Below the pieces are notes generated by a model, which made no database searches, had not been told where the DNA came from, and worked only from the letters and a program-made list of their open reading frames with translations. A program made the position numbers and the translations under genes. A stretch of 64,000 nt of DNA from Paenibacillus senegalensis JC66 (GTDB lineage: Bacteria; Bacillota; Bacilli; Paenibacillales; NBRC-103111), in assembly GCF_000285515.1 (NCBI RefSeq), contig NZ_HE610959.1:10183-74182 (forward strand). The letters are read 5' to 3'. Position 1 is the first letter of the stretch. Every line of letters begins with the position of its first letter. Positions 1 to 8,620 of this stretch are shown here, piece after piece.

Positions 1-115
1 CATGCCCATTTTTACGCACTATCCATGCCCATTTTTACGCACTATCCATGCCCATTTTTACGCACTATCCATGCCCATTTTTACGCACTATCCATGCCCA
101 TTTTCCGCCCATGCG
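1..115. repeat. 23-bp direct tandem repeat array
   Basis: A 23-bp unit beginning CATGCCCATTTTTACGC starts at 1, 24, 47 and 70, with a partial fifth copy at 93 that diverges after CATGCCCATTTT. The copies are identical and have no spacers, so this is a tandem array and not CRISPR. It may continue beyond the left window edge. An open frame of 74 codons starting at 48 is only a by-product of the repeat. From 116 to 289 I see no gene or other structure. Confidence 0.9.
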
Positions 116-289
116 CAGCTCCCAGCAAACGGTGTTTAGCCGCATGACGGGAGGGTCTATTCACCACATTAGCCTCCCTACTATATCTGTCCATGAAGGT
201 AGTATAGCTCTAGTCCACAAATCTACTCCCAGCGGGCACTTACAGAATGTCAAGAAGTATGGGAAATACTAATCTCTAGTTGGGGTGCG

Positions 290-470
290 GAGCATGGGAA
301 TCACTAGTCCCCGGGTCGAGTCCGGAGCATGGAATCACTAGTCCCCGGGTCGAGTCCGGAGCATGGAATCACTAGTCCCCGGGTCGAGTCCGGAGCATGG
401 AATCACTAGTCCCCGGGTCGAGTCCGGAGCATGGGGTACCACCAATGTCTGACTAAGTGCGGAGCATGGG
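290..470. repeat. 34-bp direct tandem repeat array with diverged flanks
   Basis: Four perfect copies of a 34-bp unit start at 301, 335, 369 and 403. Each contains the palindromic core CCCCGGG followed by TCGAGTCCGGAGCATGG. Diverged half-copies containing GTGCGGAGCATGGG flank the array at about 286 and 458, so the array is older and larger than its perfect core. There are no spacers and no associated genes. No coding role is supported. Confidence 0.9.
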
Positions 471-509
471 CTATCACTAATGCATGGGGAACCACTTCTG
501 ATATGCTTC

Positions 510-556
510 AATAAAAAACGCCAAAGCTCGGTTATAAAACCATGCTTTGACGTTTT
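510..556 (-). terminator. Rho-independent terminator after the DsbA-family gene
   Basis: Read on the minus strand, the arms AACGTCAAAGC and GCTTTGGCGTT form an 11-bp stem with one mismatch, followed by TTTTTTATTG. It sits about 55 bases after the stop codon at 610 and fits termination of that gene. Confidence 0.8.
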
Positions 557-609
557 CGCAGCTTGCCGCTGTTGGAGACTAAACTAATTCGTTCGAAAAT
601 CCGACTTGC

Positions 610-1329
610 TTAGGATCGGCTAGGTCCACACGAACCATCCGCGCAGACATCACCTGGCTCGGACGAGAGCGATTCCAGCTTGGTTGCCGGATTCTCCTCT
701 TCCCATACCTTTTTCAGAGCTTGCAGGAAAACCTCGCTTGGTTGTGCCCCTGAAACGGCATACTTCCTATTAATAACGTAAAATGGAACCCCGGTAGCCC
801 CAAATCGGCTGGCCTCTCTTCCATCCTCGTGCACCTCTTGAATGAACTTATCGCTTTGCAGTAGGGCAGCCGCCTCTTGGCGATCAATCCCAACTTCTTC
901 GGCCAGCGCCAGTAGGGTGTCTGTATCGCCGATATGCTTGGCATCAGTAAAATAAGCTTTATATAAAGCTTCCCACATATCGGGACCCTTGCCAAGTTGT
1001 TCCGCCAATTTAATCAGCCTGTGAGCATCTTCTGAATTAGCAGGGATGACTCCGCCAAAACGAAAGTCCAGCCCGACTTCTCGTGCCTGATTAGCCAGCT
1101 GTTGGTTCATCTGTTTGACTTCTTCACGGCTGCGTCCCATTTTTTTGGAAAGCATGTCGTACAAGTCATAATCAGGATTTTTAGCGGCATGGGGATCCAA
1201 CTGGAAGCTTCGATACTGAACCTGCACCTCTCCTTGATGAGCAAACTGCTCTAGAGCAGCTTCAAAACGGCGTTTGCCAATATAACAAAATGGACAGCCA
1301 ATATCCGACCAAATTTCGATTTGCATCAT
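610..1329 (-). CDS. DsbA/FrnE-family thiol-disulfide oxidoreductase
   Basis: A cytoplasmic DsbA-fold protein of the FrnE/2-hydroxychromene-2-carboxylate isomerase group, about 239 residues. The N-terminus is a beta strand (IEIWSDIG) leading to a CPFC redox motif at residues 12-15; the cis-proline loop is the TGVPFYVI segment. There is no signal peptide, which is usual for FrnE-like proteins and unlike exported DsbA. Many relatives have the same size and act in redox stress or as uncharacterised oxidoreductases. I chose the ATG at 1329 because GGGAG lies 7 bases upstream; a TTG at 1335 is too close to that site. The C-terminal tail has two further cysteines (DVCADGSCG). It stands alone, with its own terminator. 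The exact substrate is unknown. Confidence 0.88.
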   Translation of the reverse strand: MMQIEIWSDIGCPFCYIGKRRFEAALEQFAHQGEVQVQYRSFQLDPHAAKNPDYDLYDMLSKKMGRSREEVKQMNQQLANQAREVGLDFRFGGVIPANSEDAHRLIKLAEQLGKGPDMWEALYKAYFTDAKHIGDTDTLLALAEEVGIDRQEAAALLQSDKFIQEVHEDGREASRFGATGVPFYVINRKYAVSGAQPSEVFLQALKKVWEEENPATKLESLSSEPGDVCADGSCGPSRS

Positions 1330-1424
1330 GCTCAATCTCCCTTCTACTTCTTACGTTGTAACCATTTTAGTTATATCTCAGCCAAAAGTCAACGCACACG
1401 CATTATTGCTGAAGGTCGAGTCGA

Positions 1425-1601
1425 TTTGTACGATTCTTCATACAAAAAACGATTTTTTGATGCATTTTGAGCGAGTTTGTACGATTCTTCATACAAATTC
1501 CAGCTTTTCTCAAATCCCCGGCGTCATTTTGTGTGACGTTTCGTACAAATTGCCGTATTCCGCGTGCTTCCACGTTCATTTGTATGATTTTTCGTATAAA
1601 T
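1425..1601. repeat. Array of four imperfect palindromes (TTTGTAyGA...TCrTACAAA), copy 1
   Basis: Four palindromes at 1425-1446, 1476-1497, 1527-1549 and 1578-1601 share arms TTTGTAyGA and TCrTACAAA around 4-5 central bases. They are spaced by about 51 bases centre to centre. The reverse complement of this block matches, in the same order and with related spacers, the block at 21887-22013. The open frames through it are side effects. The rest of 1336-2017 holds the CAG-rich block described next and nothing else I can support. Confidence 0.85.
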
Positions 1602-1739
1602 GTAATTGCGCAGCACTTTTCACCAGTGCATACCACTTTTTCACCGCTCACTAAAAAGTAGATTTTTGAAAAAATCTAAAAATGAGTGAGTAAATGCGAA
1701 GGTTCGTAGGAAGTTTGGACTAATTGCCCTAGCCCTTGA

Positions 1740-1985
1740 GTCTACTGAGAAGGGCAGCAGGGACAATCCAGCAGTGGCAGCTTCCCTACAAACAGCAGGT
1801 GGCAATCCAGCAGGCGGCTAGCTGCAGGCGGCAGACAGCATCGGCATGATAGGCATCCAGCAGGTGACAATGCAGCAGTGGCAGCTTTCTGCAGGCAGCA
1901 GGCGGCATCCTGCAATCGGCAAACGGCAGTAAGCTGACATCAAGGCTCTGCCGGGAGATGACATCCAGCATCCGCCATCCGCTTC
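1740..1985. repeat. Degenerate CAGCAGG/GGCA-rich low-complexity repeat
   Basis: The stretch is built from variants of CAGCAGGTGGCAATCCAG, GGCGGCAGACAGCATC and similar words with no fixed period. It has the look of decayed short tandem duplications. The minus-strand open frame across it is low complexity and lacks a ribosome binding site. No function is proposed. Confidence 0.6.
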
Positions 1986-2017
1986 GTTATTTTCCTTAAA
2001 AAGCCGATACGTAATAA

Positions 2018-2056
2018 AGTTGGACAGAAAACATCGCGTTTTCCGCCCAACTCAAT
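2018..2056 (-). terminator. Terminator-like hairpin downstream of the solute-binding protein gene
   Basis: On the minus strand the arm AGTTGGGCGGAAAAC pairs with GTTTTCTGTCCAACT through Watson-Crick and G-U pairs, followed by TTATT. It lies about 160 bases past the stop at 2215. The same stem sequence recurs in the terminator at 60961-61013. Confidence 0.6.
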
Positions 2057-2124
2057 ACCAAGGATTTATATGTGTGCCCCTCGTTCATTAGGCATTAAGC
2101 AGAATACTAGCTGAGCTGCTGTTC

Positions 2125-2214
2125 ATAAAAAGCGCTTTCAAGCTCTTTCAGCTCTTTCAGCTCTTTCGGCACTTTCAAGCTCCTGTAGGCTCCTTCAGGC
2201 TCTTTCGATCTCCT
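2125..2214. repeat. Short tandem AGCTCTTTC repeats at the 3' end of the binding-protein gene
   Basis: Words of the type AGCTCTTTC, some altered to GGCTCCTTC or CACTTTCA, follow each other with a period of about nine up to the stop codon at 2215. This probably arose by slippage just after the gene. No function is seen. Confidence 0.6.
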
Positions 2215-3840
2215 TTAAGGTCCGTCTACAAACTTCACTTCTATACCATGCGCGCTGCCGATTTGCTCCGCATAGGCTTCGAAAATTCCTTGGCCACCGT
2301 AGGTTGTCATTAACTCTTCCCGGTATTTAGGCCAGTTTGAAGCATCCGGCTCATCAAATAAAATTTGAGTAATCAATTCATTTTGCCGCGTTCTCATTCC
2401 ACCCAAATCGGTCCCTGGAGGCGGGGCAACGTTAGTGCCTATATGTTCCTTCAGCTGGTAGCTTGTAATGGTATTAATGACTTCACGGTCGCGGTCGGTA
2501 AAACGCGGATCAATGACTTCAAGTCCCAGCTTATCTATCTCATTCGGCGGTGTGAAGAAAGAATACAGGGTTAGCCACTGGGTAATCTCGTTGTACTCAT
2601 CTACATTAAGAGTGATCTGGTTGCCATCCCGGGTGTAATGTGTGCCTTCCTGCCCGTAATGCGTGAGCAGATAGCCTTCTTCACTTGCCAGCCAATCCAG
2701 AATTTCGACCGTTCTTTTAATATGATCCGGTCTTTGCTCTGCTACATTGATATGGAACAGAAACGGATTACCAGGCAGCTGAGTTAAAGCGATGCCTTTA
2801 TCCGGATGCGGGTTGAACGGAACCCAATCAGCGTTCGGGTTTAATTGTTTGGTGCGGTTCAAGATACTGTTCGGATTCCCCTCCAGCATGAAATCCATGG
2901 ATCCGCCTGCAATAATGCCCGCAACACCTTGGATCGCTTTGTTCCAGTGTTCTGTACCCGAGTTCAGGAACCATTCCGGCTCAACCAAGCCTTCGTCCAT
3001 CATCATCTTGATTGAATCCAGCACCTGCACGAGGGCCAGATCCGTTTGTCCGTCACGGAATGTACCGTTTTCTTTGTCCAGAATAAAGGTGTAGACATCA
3101 TTTTCAACAAATCCCGGGAAATCCCAAGAGAACGTTCTACCGCCACCTGCTGCCGTCATTCCATATGTTCTTTGTCTGCTGTTCGGGTCAGGATTACCTT
3201 GCGAGAAGGCTCTCATCACTTCCAGCATTTCATCATAGCTGGTAGGCACACTCAAGCCCAGATTATCCAGCCAGTCCTTACGGATATAATAAGACCGGTA
3301 TACATTTCGTGCAAAAGGAATGGGTGCGCGCACGAATGAATTTTCTATCCCGTAACGCTCCAGCTCCTCTTCCGTAACCCAGTATTTGAAGTAGTTTGGC
3401 ATAGTTTCAGGAGTGACAAATTCGGTCATATCTGCTAGCAGGCCGTCTAACGCATAGCCTTGTGACTGCACTCCGCCAGCGACAAACAAGTCAGGCGGGT
3501 CAGCAGACAATTGCATAGTCATCTTGGTATCAAACTCACTCGAATAAATTTCGGATGTCATATTAAGCGTGACATTGAATTTTTCTTCGATCGTCTGCTT
3601 GACAAAATCTTCGTTGGCTCCAGGAAAAATTGCGCTCGCATCAACATGAGGCGCCGCTACTCTCCAGGTGAGCGTGAGGTGCTCTTTTTCCTCTCCGCCG
3701 TTCCCCCCCTGTTCTTCCTGGCCGTTGGAAGGCGATGGCGAAGGACTGCTGTCTCCACCCGGAGCAGACGAGCAAGCGGTAATCGCTAAAGCAGATACCA
3801 AAGTAACCGGCAATAATTTTAGCCATGGTTTACGTTTCAG
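2215..3840 (-). CDS. Extracellular solute-binding lipoprotein (family 1, LplA-like), apparent CTG start
   Basis: A 541-residue ABC importer binding protein, probably for oligosaccharides, anchored by lipid outside the membrane. The N-terminus reads MKRKPWLKLLPVTLVSALAITAC if translation starts at the CTG at 3838-3840: three positive charges, a hydrophobic core and an ITAC lipobox, then a Ser/Pro/Gly-rich linker. A perfect AGGAGG (3849-3854) lies 8 bases before that CTG. The TTG at 3813 would cut off the charged region, and the only nearby ATG (3826) is in another frame. The body resembles the long (about 530-560 residue) Paenibacillus binding proteins that work with LplB/YteP-type permeases. 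No permease genes lie beside it, so it is an orphan. A cre-like site lies upstream at 4053. Confidence 0.85.
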   Translation of the reverse strand: MKRKPWLKLLPVTLVSALAITACSSAPGGDSSPSPSPSNGQEEQGGNGGEEKEHLTLTWRVAAPHVDASAIFPGANEDFVKQTIEEKFNVTLNMTSEIYSSEFDTKMTMQLSADPPDLFVAGGVQSQGYALDGLLADMTEFVTPETMPNYFKYWVTEEELERYGIENSFVRAPIPFARNVYRSYYIRKDWLDNLGLSVPTSYDEMLEVMRAFSQGNPDPNSRQRTYGMTAAGGGRTFSWDFPGFVENDVYTFILDKENGTFRDGQTDLALVQVLDSIKMMMDEGLVEPEWFLNSGTEHWNKAIQGVAGIIAGGSMDFMLEGNPNSILNRTKQLNPNADWVPFNPHPDKGIALTQLPGNPFLFHINVAEQRPDHIKRTVEILDWLASEEGYLLTHYGQEGTHYTRDGNQITLNVDEYNEITQWLTLYSFFTPPNEIDKLGLEVIDPRFTDRDREVINTITSYQLKEHIGTNVAPPPGTDLGGMRTRQNELITQILFDEPDASNWPKYREELMTTYGGQGIFEAYAEQIGSAHGIEVKFVDGP

Positions 3841-4052
3841 TAGGCTTTCCTCCTATTGTCCTCAATAATTTAACTGCCATGAACCCCTCTTATTGAACCG
3901 TAATGCAATGCTGCTCTATCCTTTTGAAGCTGCAGGCTGCAGCGTCTGAACTAAGACACCAAAAGATTGATCCCCTCCTTAGGCACTTTTTCGTTTGTTA
4001 TTTCATATGCTGCCCTCACCCTACCAGCAGATAAGACGCAAACAGCAAAAAA

Positions 4053-4066
4053 CGAAACCGCTTTCA
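4053..4066 (-). promoter_or_regulatory. Candidate CcpA cre site
   Basis: On the minus strand TGAAAGCGGTTTCG matches 13 of 14 positions of the cre consensus TGWAANCGNTNWCA. It is about 210 bases upstream of the binding-protein start at 3840, on the same strand. Carbon catabolite control would suit a sugar-binding lipoprotein. The promoter between them is not clear. Confidence 0.5.
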
Positions 4067-4321
4067 AAACAACTAAATGTATTAATATCCCTCAACCTGT
4101 ATTTATGCTGTTTGGTTATTATATTTATTAATGGATGAATAAGCAGTGCATAATTAACATTCTCCGTTAAAAATAAATACAAATTACATACAGGTTATAT
4201 AGGAAAAATATCATACTTGTATGTAAGCGTCAACACTTTTATAAATCGTACGGGCACAATTATTAATTGGAATCAATATTTAACACTTAAAACGAGCGTT
4301 CGATAACCAAGAAATGGAATC

Positions 4322-4396
4322 ACACGGTATAAGTGAATCTATATCGTGTACCCGTCCATCGGAAGGAAATCCGTTTGATGAAATGGATTTATTTCC
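4322..4396. other. Two adjacent hairpins in a gene-free stretch
   Basis: The region 3841-4517 has no gene. Besides the cre-like site it holds two neighbouring inverted repeats: ACACGGTATA/TATATCGTGT (4322-4349), and AAATCC/GGATTT extended by GGAA/TTCC (4361-4396). Neither is followed by a T-run, so they are not obvious terminators. They stand just before the real terminator at 4418. They could be part of a small RNA or a decayed element. Confidence 0.4.
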
Positions 4397-4417
4397 CTAG
4401 TTGGGATGGCTCCCATA

Positions 4418-4466
4418 GAAAAAGGCTATTCCCGAAGCTTCGCCTGCTTTGCTCGGAAATAGCCTA
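4418..4466 (-). terminator. Rho-independent terminator after the PLP-fold gene
   Basis: On the minus strand AGGCTATTTCCGAG pairs with TTCGGGAATAGCCT and is followed by TTTTCT. It lies 50 bases past the stop at 4518. Confidence 0.8.
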
Positions 4467-4517
4467 TCATGCCTTCTTAGATTAGAATCTGGCTGCCTGC
4501 AATCGAATGATCAGTGA

Positions 4518-6053
4518 TCAATTTGGAGGGACTTTAATCAAATACTGGTGAAGAAAACGCAATTTGGCCATTAGCTGTTGAAACGGCTCCCTCCCAACCG
4601 ACAATCTCAGTGCCGTTCCCATTCCTTGGTCATCATTGACCGCATTCAAGCGGAAGGAATCAAACCCGAAGCTTCCCCCCGAAACAAAATGCTCTTGATC
4701 CGGGGCTGATGCTACCAGCTCATTGATCCATTCCAGACACTCCGTTTCGGAAACTTTACCTTCCTTTAACCGGATATAAAATACTGAACCGGCCCATGGC
4801 TTTCCCATAATCTTAAATTGCGGCGATGGAGTTATCGCGCTGTAATAAGAGAGTATCAGTCCTTCTTCACAGAGATAATCAAGGAAAGAGCGAACCCAGT
4901 ACGCATTTCGGTTCAGCCGGTCCAGTCGGAGGCTGTAATAATGCAAATCCGGTTCAGGCAGCTGACATATAGCCATTGGATCCGCACCCGCATCCAAAAT
5001 AGCCAAATGTTCAATCCAACGCTCTCGCTCCTCCGGTCTTCCGATCCGTTGACCTGCGGCTGCAACATAACCGACATTAGACAGTTCCAGGCCATATTGC
5101 AAATATTTAATGCCGCTCTCCACAATAATTAGAACTACATGCTCCGGAAGCTTATCCAAATAGTTCTCAAACAAGGGATTCGTTATAGTGGTGAATGTTC
5201 GATCTACAATAACATATAAAGAATCATCTTGTTGGTGCCGATGCAATCCTCTCATAAGTCTTTCCAGATCAATAGGAAGGTGAACCGGCCAGCAAGCGCC
5301 AGGGTCAACCATTAAGCCTCCTATACGCTCGTTGGATTCTATCCTTCGGTAGATTTCATCGGGATGCATTTCTACTGGATTGCCAAGAAGCACCTTAGCC
5401 AGCTCTACCCCTTCCCCGTAAAATCCGGCTTGATAATATTGAGGAAGAGAGCCGGAAGAGGATTTAGAAACAGCCAAGGCTAACTCTAACGCCTTCATAC
5501 CGGATGAAGCTGCGAAGCATAACACATTGTGCTGCGAACCAGGCGGAACGGGAAAAAACGCTTTTTGTACAGCTCTTTCATGCTGTTTTACCCGCTCGCT
5601 TCCATAGCTTCGCTGATAGGTGCCTTCCTCCAATTGACCATAACCGGATTCCGCGGCCTCACCCGACACCGAATCACCCAAAGAAATACAGGGTGAGGGC
5701 CAGTCGCTCGCTGCTAGCAGGGAGCCAATCTGTTTATAGCTTTTGCGAATTGCATATTTCAACTCTAGAAAGGCAACCAGATCACAGGTCTGTATATCCT
5801 TCTCGTACTTGCTCAAGGTCCGCTCAATCCGGCTCAGCTGCCTTTCATAGACCTCGCTCAATTCCTGCTCAAACCGGTCATCGGGATAAGCTTCACGAAA
5901 CTGGTTAAGCCTGCCTTTTACACCGTTAAGCAAAAAACGGAGCTCGCGCAAATCAGCCAGACGATCCTCCATTTCCTGCTGATGCCATTCCTCTGGCTCA
6001 ATGTTCATATGGTCGAGCCATCTGTGCCATCTAATTTGTATAGATTCAGCCAT
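4518..6053 (-). CDS. Divergent Cys/Met-metabolism-type PLP fold protein with N-terminal coiled coil
   Basis: A 511-residue cytoplasmic protein. Residues 20-110 are charged and helical, with heptad-like spacing (probable coiled coil). From about 150 on it resembles fold type I PLP enzymes of the cystathionine gamma-synthase group: CFAASSGMKALE (180-190) matches the SSGMAA phosphate-binding motif, VIVDRTF (281-287) matches the VDNTF strand with the PLP-binding Asp, and ESGIKYLQYG places a lysine at residue 316 where the PLP lysine (SATKY) would be. The N-terminal coiled coil is not part of the usual family architecture, and ordinary CGS enzymes are near 390 residues. The ATG has GGAG 8 bases upstream. 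It is a single gene with its own terminator. Whether it keeps lyase activity, and on what, is unknown. Confidence 0.6.
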   Translation of the reverse strand: MAESIQIRWHRWLDHMNIEPEEWHQQEMEDRLADLRELRFLLNGVKGRLNQFREAYPDDRFEQELSEVYERQLSRIERTLSKYEKDIQTCDLVAFLELKYAIRKSYKQIGSLLAASDWPSPCISLGDSVSGEAAESGYGQLEEGTYQRSYGSERVKQHERAVQKAFFPVPPGSQHNVLCFAASSGMKALELALAVSKSSSGSLPQYYQAGFYGEGVELAKVLLGNPVEMHPDEIYRRIESNERIGGLMVDPGACWPVHLPIDLERLMRGLHRHQQDDSLYVIVDRTFTTITNPLFENYLDKLPEHVVLIIVESGIKYLQYGLELSNVGYVAAAGQRIGRPEERERWIEHLAILDAGADPMAICQLPEPDLHYYSLRLDRLNRNAYWVRSFLDYLCEEGLILSYYSAITPSPQFKIMGKPWAGSVFYIRLKEGKVSETECLEWINELVASAPDQEHFVSGGSFGFDSFRLNAVNDDQGMGTALRLSVGREPFQQLMAKLRFLHQYLIKVPPN

Positions 6054-6226
6054 ATAGAAACTCCTAGCAGAATTTTGTCTATTAGTTTGTTTCTATTAGT
6101 TTACCCTGACCTGCTTCGAGCTAAGCACAATTGCTGAATCTTTAATAGTAGCTGAGAGCAAAAGAAAATAGCACAGAAATCCGCTCGACCCTGCTTCCGA
6201 ATTCTTACTCTCTCCGTACAAAAGAG

Positions 6227-8494
6227 TCAAGAAAGTGATGTCGATTCGTTGTGAATAGCAAATCTGCGCCGGATAACCTCCATTACCCTGCCGCTCGTAA
6301 TTGGTTTACTTAAATAATCGTCCATGCCTGAGGCCAAATACTTTTCCCGGTCGCCCTTCAAAGCATTGGCAGTAACGGCTACGATAACAGGACACTCCTT
6401 CTCCCCAAGCGTCTCACGGAGAGTTACTGCCGCTTCAATCCCGTTCATCAGCGGCATATGCACATCCATAAAGATTAAGTCATATTTATTGTTCAACGCT
6501 TCCTTAACAACTTCAGCACCATTTTCAACTACGGCGGTATGATGCCCCATATTATCAAGCATTTTTCTCAGTACCATCTGGTTAATCGGATGATCTTCCG
6601 CAATCAATATTCTTAAGCGCCTATAATCATATTCTTCATGAGTTCCCGCAGCAGGCCCGGTAATCTTCGGCTCCGGAATCACTTCGTCCAGCAGAACGGT
6701 AAATTGAAAGGTGCTGCCAGGGGATGAATCCGGTACAAGCCAAATGTCCCCTCCCATTAGCTGCACCAATTTCTTGCTGATGGCTAGACCGAGCCCGGTC
6801 CCTTCGGTTTCGCGCTTCATGAAAGCATCCACCTGATAAAAGGGCTCGAATAACCGGTCGCGCTTGTCTTCCGGGATCCCAAGCCCGGTATCGCTTACCT
6901 CAACCAGCAGCTGTACCTTACCACAGCATTGAAGCTTCCGCTTGACGTGAACCGAGACGCTTCCATGCAGTGTGAATTTGATAGAATTCCCCACCAGGTT
7001 GAGGACTACCTGCTTAAGTCTTTTGGCGTCCCCTTTAACCTTTTCAGGCAGGGACTCATCTATTGTGAGATGGATCGGGAGCCCTTTCTCCAAAGCCGAC
7101 GGTGTTAGCAGATCAATGACTTCGTGAAAGCATTCTTTCAGATCAAAGACCTCATGCACCAGCTCGGTTTTGCCTGAATCGATTTTAGAGAAATCGAGAA
7201 TATCGTTGATAATAGCGAGCAGGGTATGTCCGCTTTTACGGATAATTTTCAGATACTCCAGCTGTTCTTCGTTAATACTGGTCGTTTCCAGCAATAAATC
7301 GGTCATCCCGATAATGCCATTCATCGGAGTGCGAATTTCATGACTCAGCATCGCTAAAAATTCAGATTTGGCCTGATTGGTCGCTTCTGCTGTTTGTTTG
7401 GCCTGCAGAAGCTCTTTTTGCTCTGTCATGTCTTTCGCAATAATATAAAAGCCCGTATTCTTAGAGCTGATCATAATCGGTGCAATCGTTATGAGGACAT
7501 CCAGCACATGCCCATCTTTGTGAATCATTTGGTTAAGCTGCTTTTCAACCGAATCATCCTCCAAGGAACGGAACAGAATGTCCTTCATGTCGACATTTCT
7601 CACCAGCTTGCCAAAGGAATTCCCGATCAGTTCAGCGGCTTCATAGCCGGTTAAGCTCTTGGCCCGGTCATTGCAATTAATAACTCTGCCTTCCAAATCG
7701 AGTGAAAACACCGCATCATGATTGTATTTCTTTAATGAGGTGTAGCGTTCAATAGTTTCGTTCAGCTTAAGCTCTGTCCGTTTATGTTCAGAAATATCTT
7801 GTATCGTCCCCAGCAGCCCCAACCGCTCCTGTGTATCGGAATGATATATCCGTCCTTGAATTTGCCAATAATAAAGCACGCCTTCTTCATCCGCAATAGA
7901 AAATTCAAACGTGAAAGAATGCTGCTCATCTATAGCATTTAATTCTTGCAAAAACCGCTCGTGCTCCGCAGGCGGCACAAGCTTAAGCAGCTGCAAGGCG
8001 TCCTCATCTAGCTGTTGACTGGTAATTCTCGTATAAATACCTCTGGGAGGAACAGCAAAAGTCAAATTATTTTCCTGCTCCTTCCATTCCCAGAAGTTGA
8101 CTAATGCCATGCCACTCTGATCGGCAAGCAAACTTCGCAGCTTGTCAGGCATCGAAGCCTGCCGGAACTGGATCAAATAACAGGGCTTCGGTTCCGCCAA
8201 TCGGGTAACGGTCATCATCACCGGAACCGCCCCACCCGTTTGATTAAGCAGCTCACACTCCAGTATCCCCTTCTCGGGGATACGCTGAATGTCTTCCCAT
8301 ATATCAGAATTTGTCAGATACTCATTGAATTTCTGGATTTGATTGTTGTCCTCTCGAAGATCCAGCATCCTGACGAATGCGGGATTCTTATACAAGAAAT
8401 TGCCTTCACAGTCAACAAGAGCTGCACCATATGCCAGATTGTGTACAATGGCCTGCAGCAAGGATGCTTCCTTGTCTCCAGATGCTTCTAACAT
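6227..8494 (-). CDS. Hybrid sensor histidine kinase: three PAS domains, HisKA, HATPase, receiver
   Basis: A soluble multi-domain signalling kinase of 755 residues. It has three PAS-like sensor segments (roughly 15-115, 145-240 and 247-360), then a HisKA domain with the phospho-acceptor in SHEIRTPMNG (His near 385), and a HATPase_c domain with N box (LNLVGNSIKF), DTGLGIP and GTGLGLAISKK. A C-terminal receiver follows, with ILIAEDHP, the phospho-Asp in LIFMDVHMP and Lys in YLSKPI. There are no membrane segments, so the PAS domains must sense an internal cue. No response regulator with an output domain is nearby; phosphotransfer beyond its own receiver must involve a distant partner. The ATG at 8494 is preferred over TTG 8500 for spacing to an AGGCGGT ribosome binding site. 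Confidence 0.9.
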   Translation of the reverse strand: MLEASGDKEASLLQAIVHNLAYGAALVDCEGNFLYKNPAFVRMLDLREDNNQIQKFNEYLTNSDIWEDIQRIPEKGILECELLNQTGGAVPVMMTVTRLAEPKPCYLIQFRQASMPDKLRSLLADQSGMALVNFWEWKEQENNLTFAVPPRGIYTRITSQQLDEDALQLLKLVPPAEHERFLQELNAIDEQHSFTFEFSIADEEGVLYYWQIQGRIYHSDTQERLGLLGTIQDISEHKRTELKLNETIERYTSLKKYNHDAVFSLDLEGRVINCNDRAKSLTGYEAAELIGNSFGKLVRNVDMKDILFRSLEDDSVEKQLNQMIHKDGHVLDVLITIAPIMISSKNTGFYIIAKDMTEQKELLQAKQTAEATNQAKSEFLAMLSHEIRTPMNGIIGMTDLLLETTSINEEQLEYLKIIRKSGHTLLAIINDILDFSKIDSGKTELVHEVFDLKECFHEVIDLLTPSALEKGLPIHLTIDESLPEKVKGDAKRLKQVVLNLVGNSIKFTLHGSVSVHVKRKLQCCGKVQLLVEVSDTGLGIPEDKRDRLFEPFYQVDAFMKRETEGTGLGLAISKKLVQLMGGDIWLVPDSSPGSTFQFTVLLDEVIPEPKITGPAAGTHEEYDYRRLRILIAEDHPINQMVLRKMLDNMGHHTAVVENGAEVVKEALNNKYDLIFMDVHMPLMNGIEAAVTLRETLGEKECPVIVAVTANALKGDREKYLASGMDDYLSKPITSGRVMEVIRRRFAIHNESTSLS

Positions 8495-8620
8495 GAGCAA
8501 GGCACCGCCTTTCCATGTAACATAACTTTTCTATATCTAGCAATTCTATTATAGCAAACTATGTTAGGGAAAGGCGTAATCCTTCAACATAATCTATCAA
8601 AATAACTCTTCATTTTTAGT

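Noticed and set aside
301-434. CRISPR-like direct repeats
   Set aside because: Units follow each other without spacers, and there are no cas genes in the window.
1403-1651. 82-codon frame similar to the 72-codon frame at 21773-21991
   Set aside because: The protein similarity follows from the shared palindromic DNA repeat; no ribosome binding sites, and the frames start and end differently.
3641-3826. ATG-started frame over the start of the solute-binding protein
   Set aside because: It is out of frame with the binding protein, ends after 61 codons and encodes no known signal peptide; the CTG-started frame gives a full lipoprotein signal.
5504-5908. 134-codon plus-strand frame inside the PLP-fold gene
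   Set aside because: Shadow of the minus-strand gene, with no start signal and an unlikely composition.
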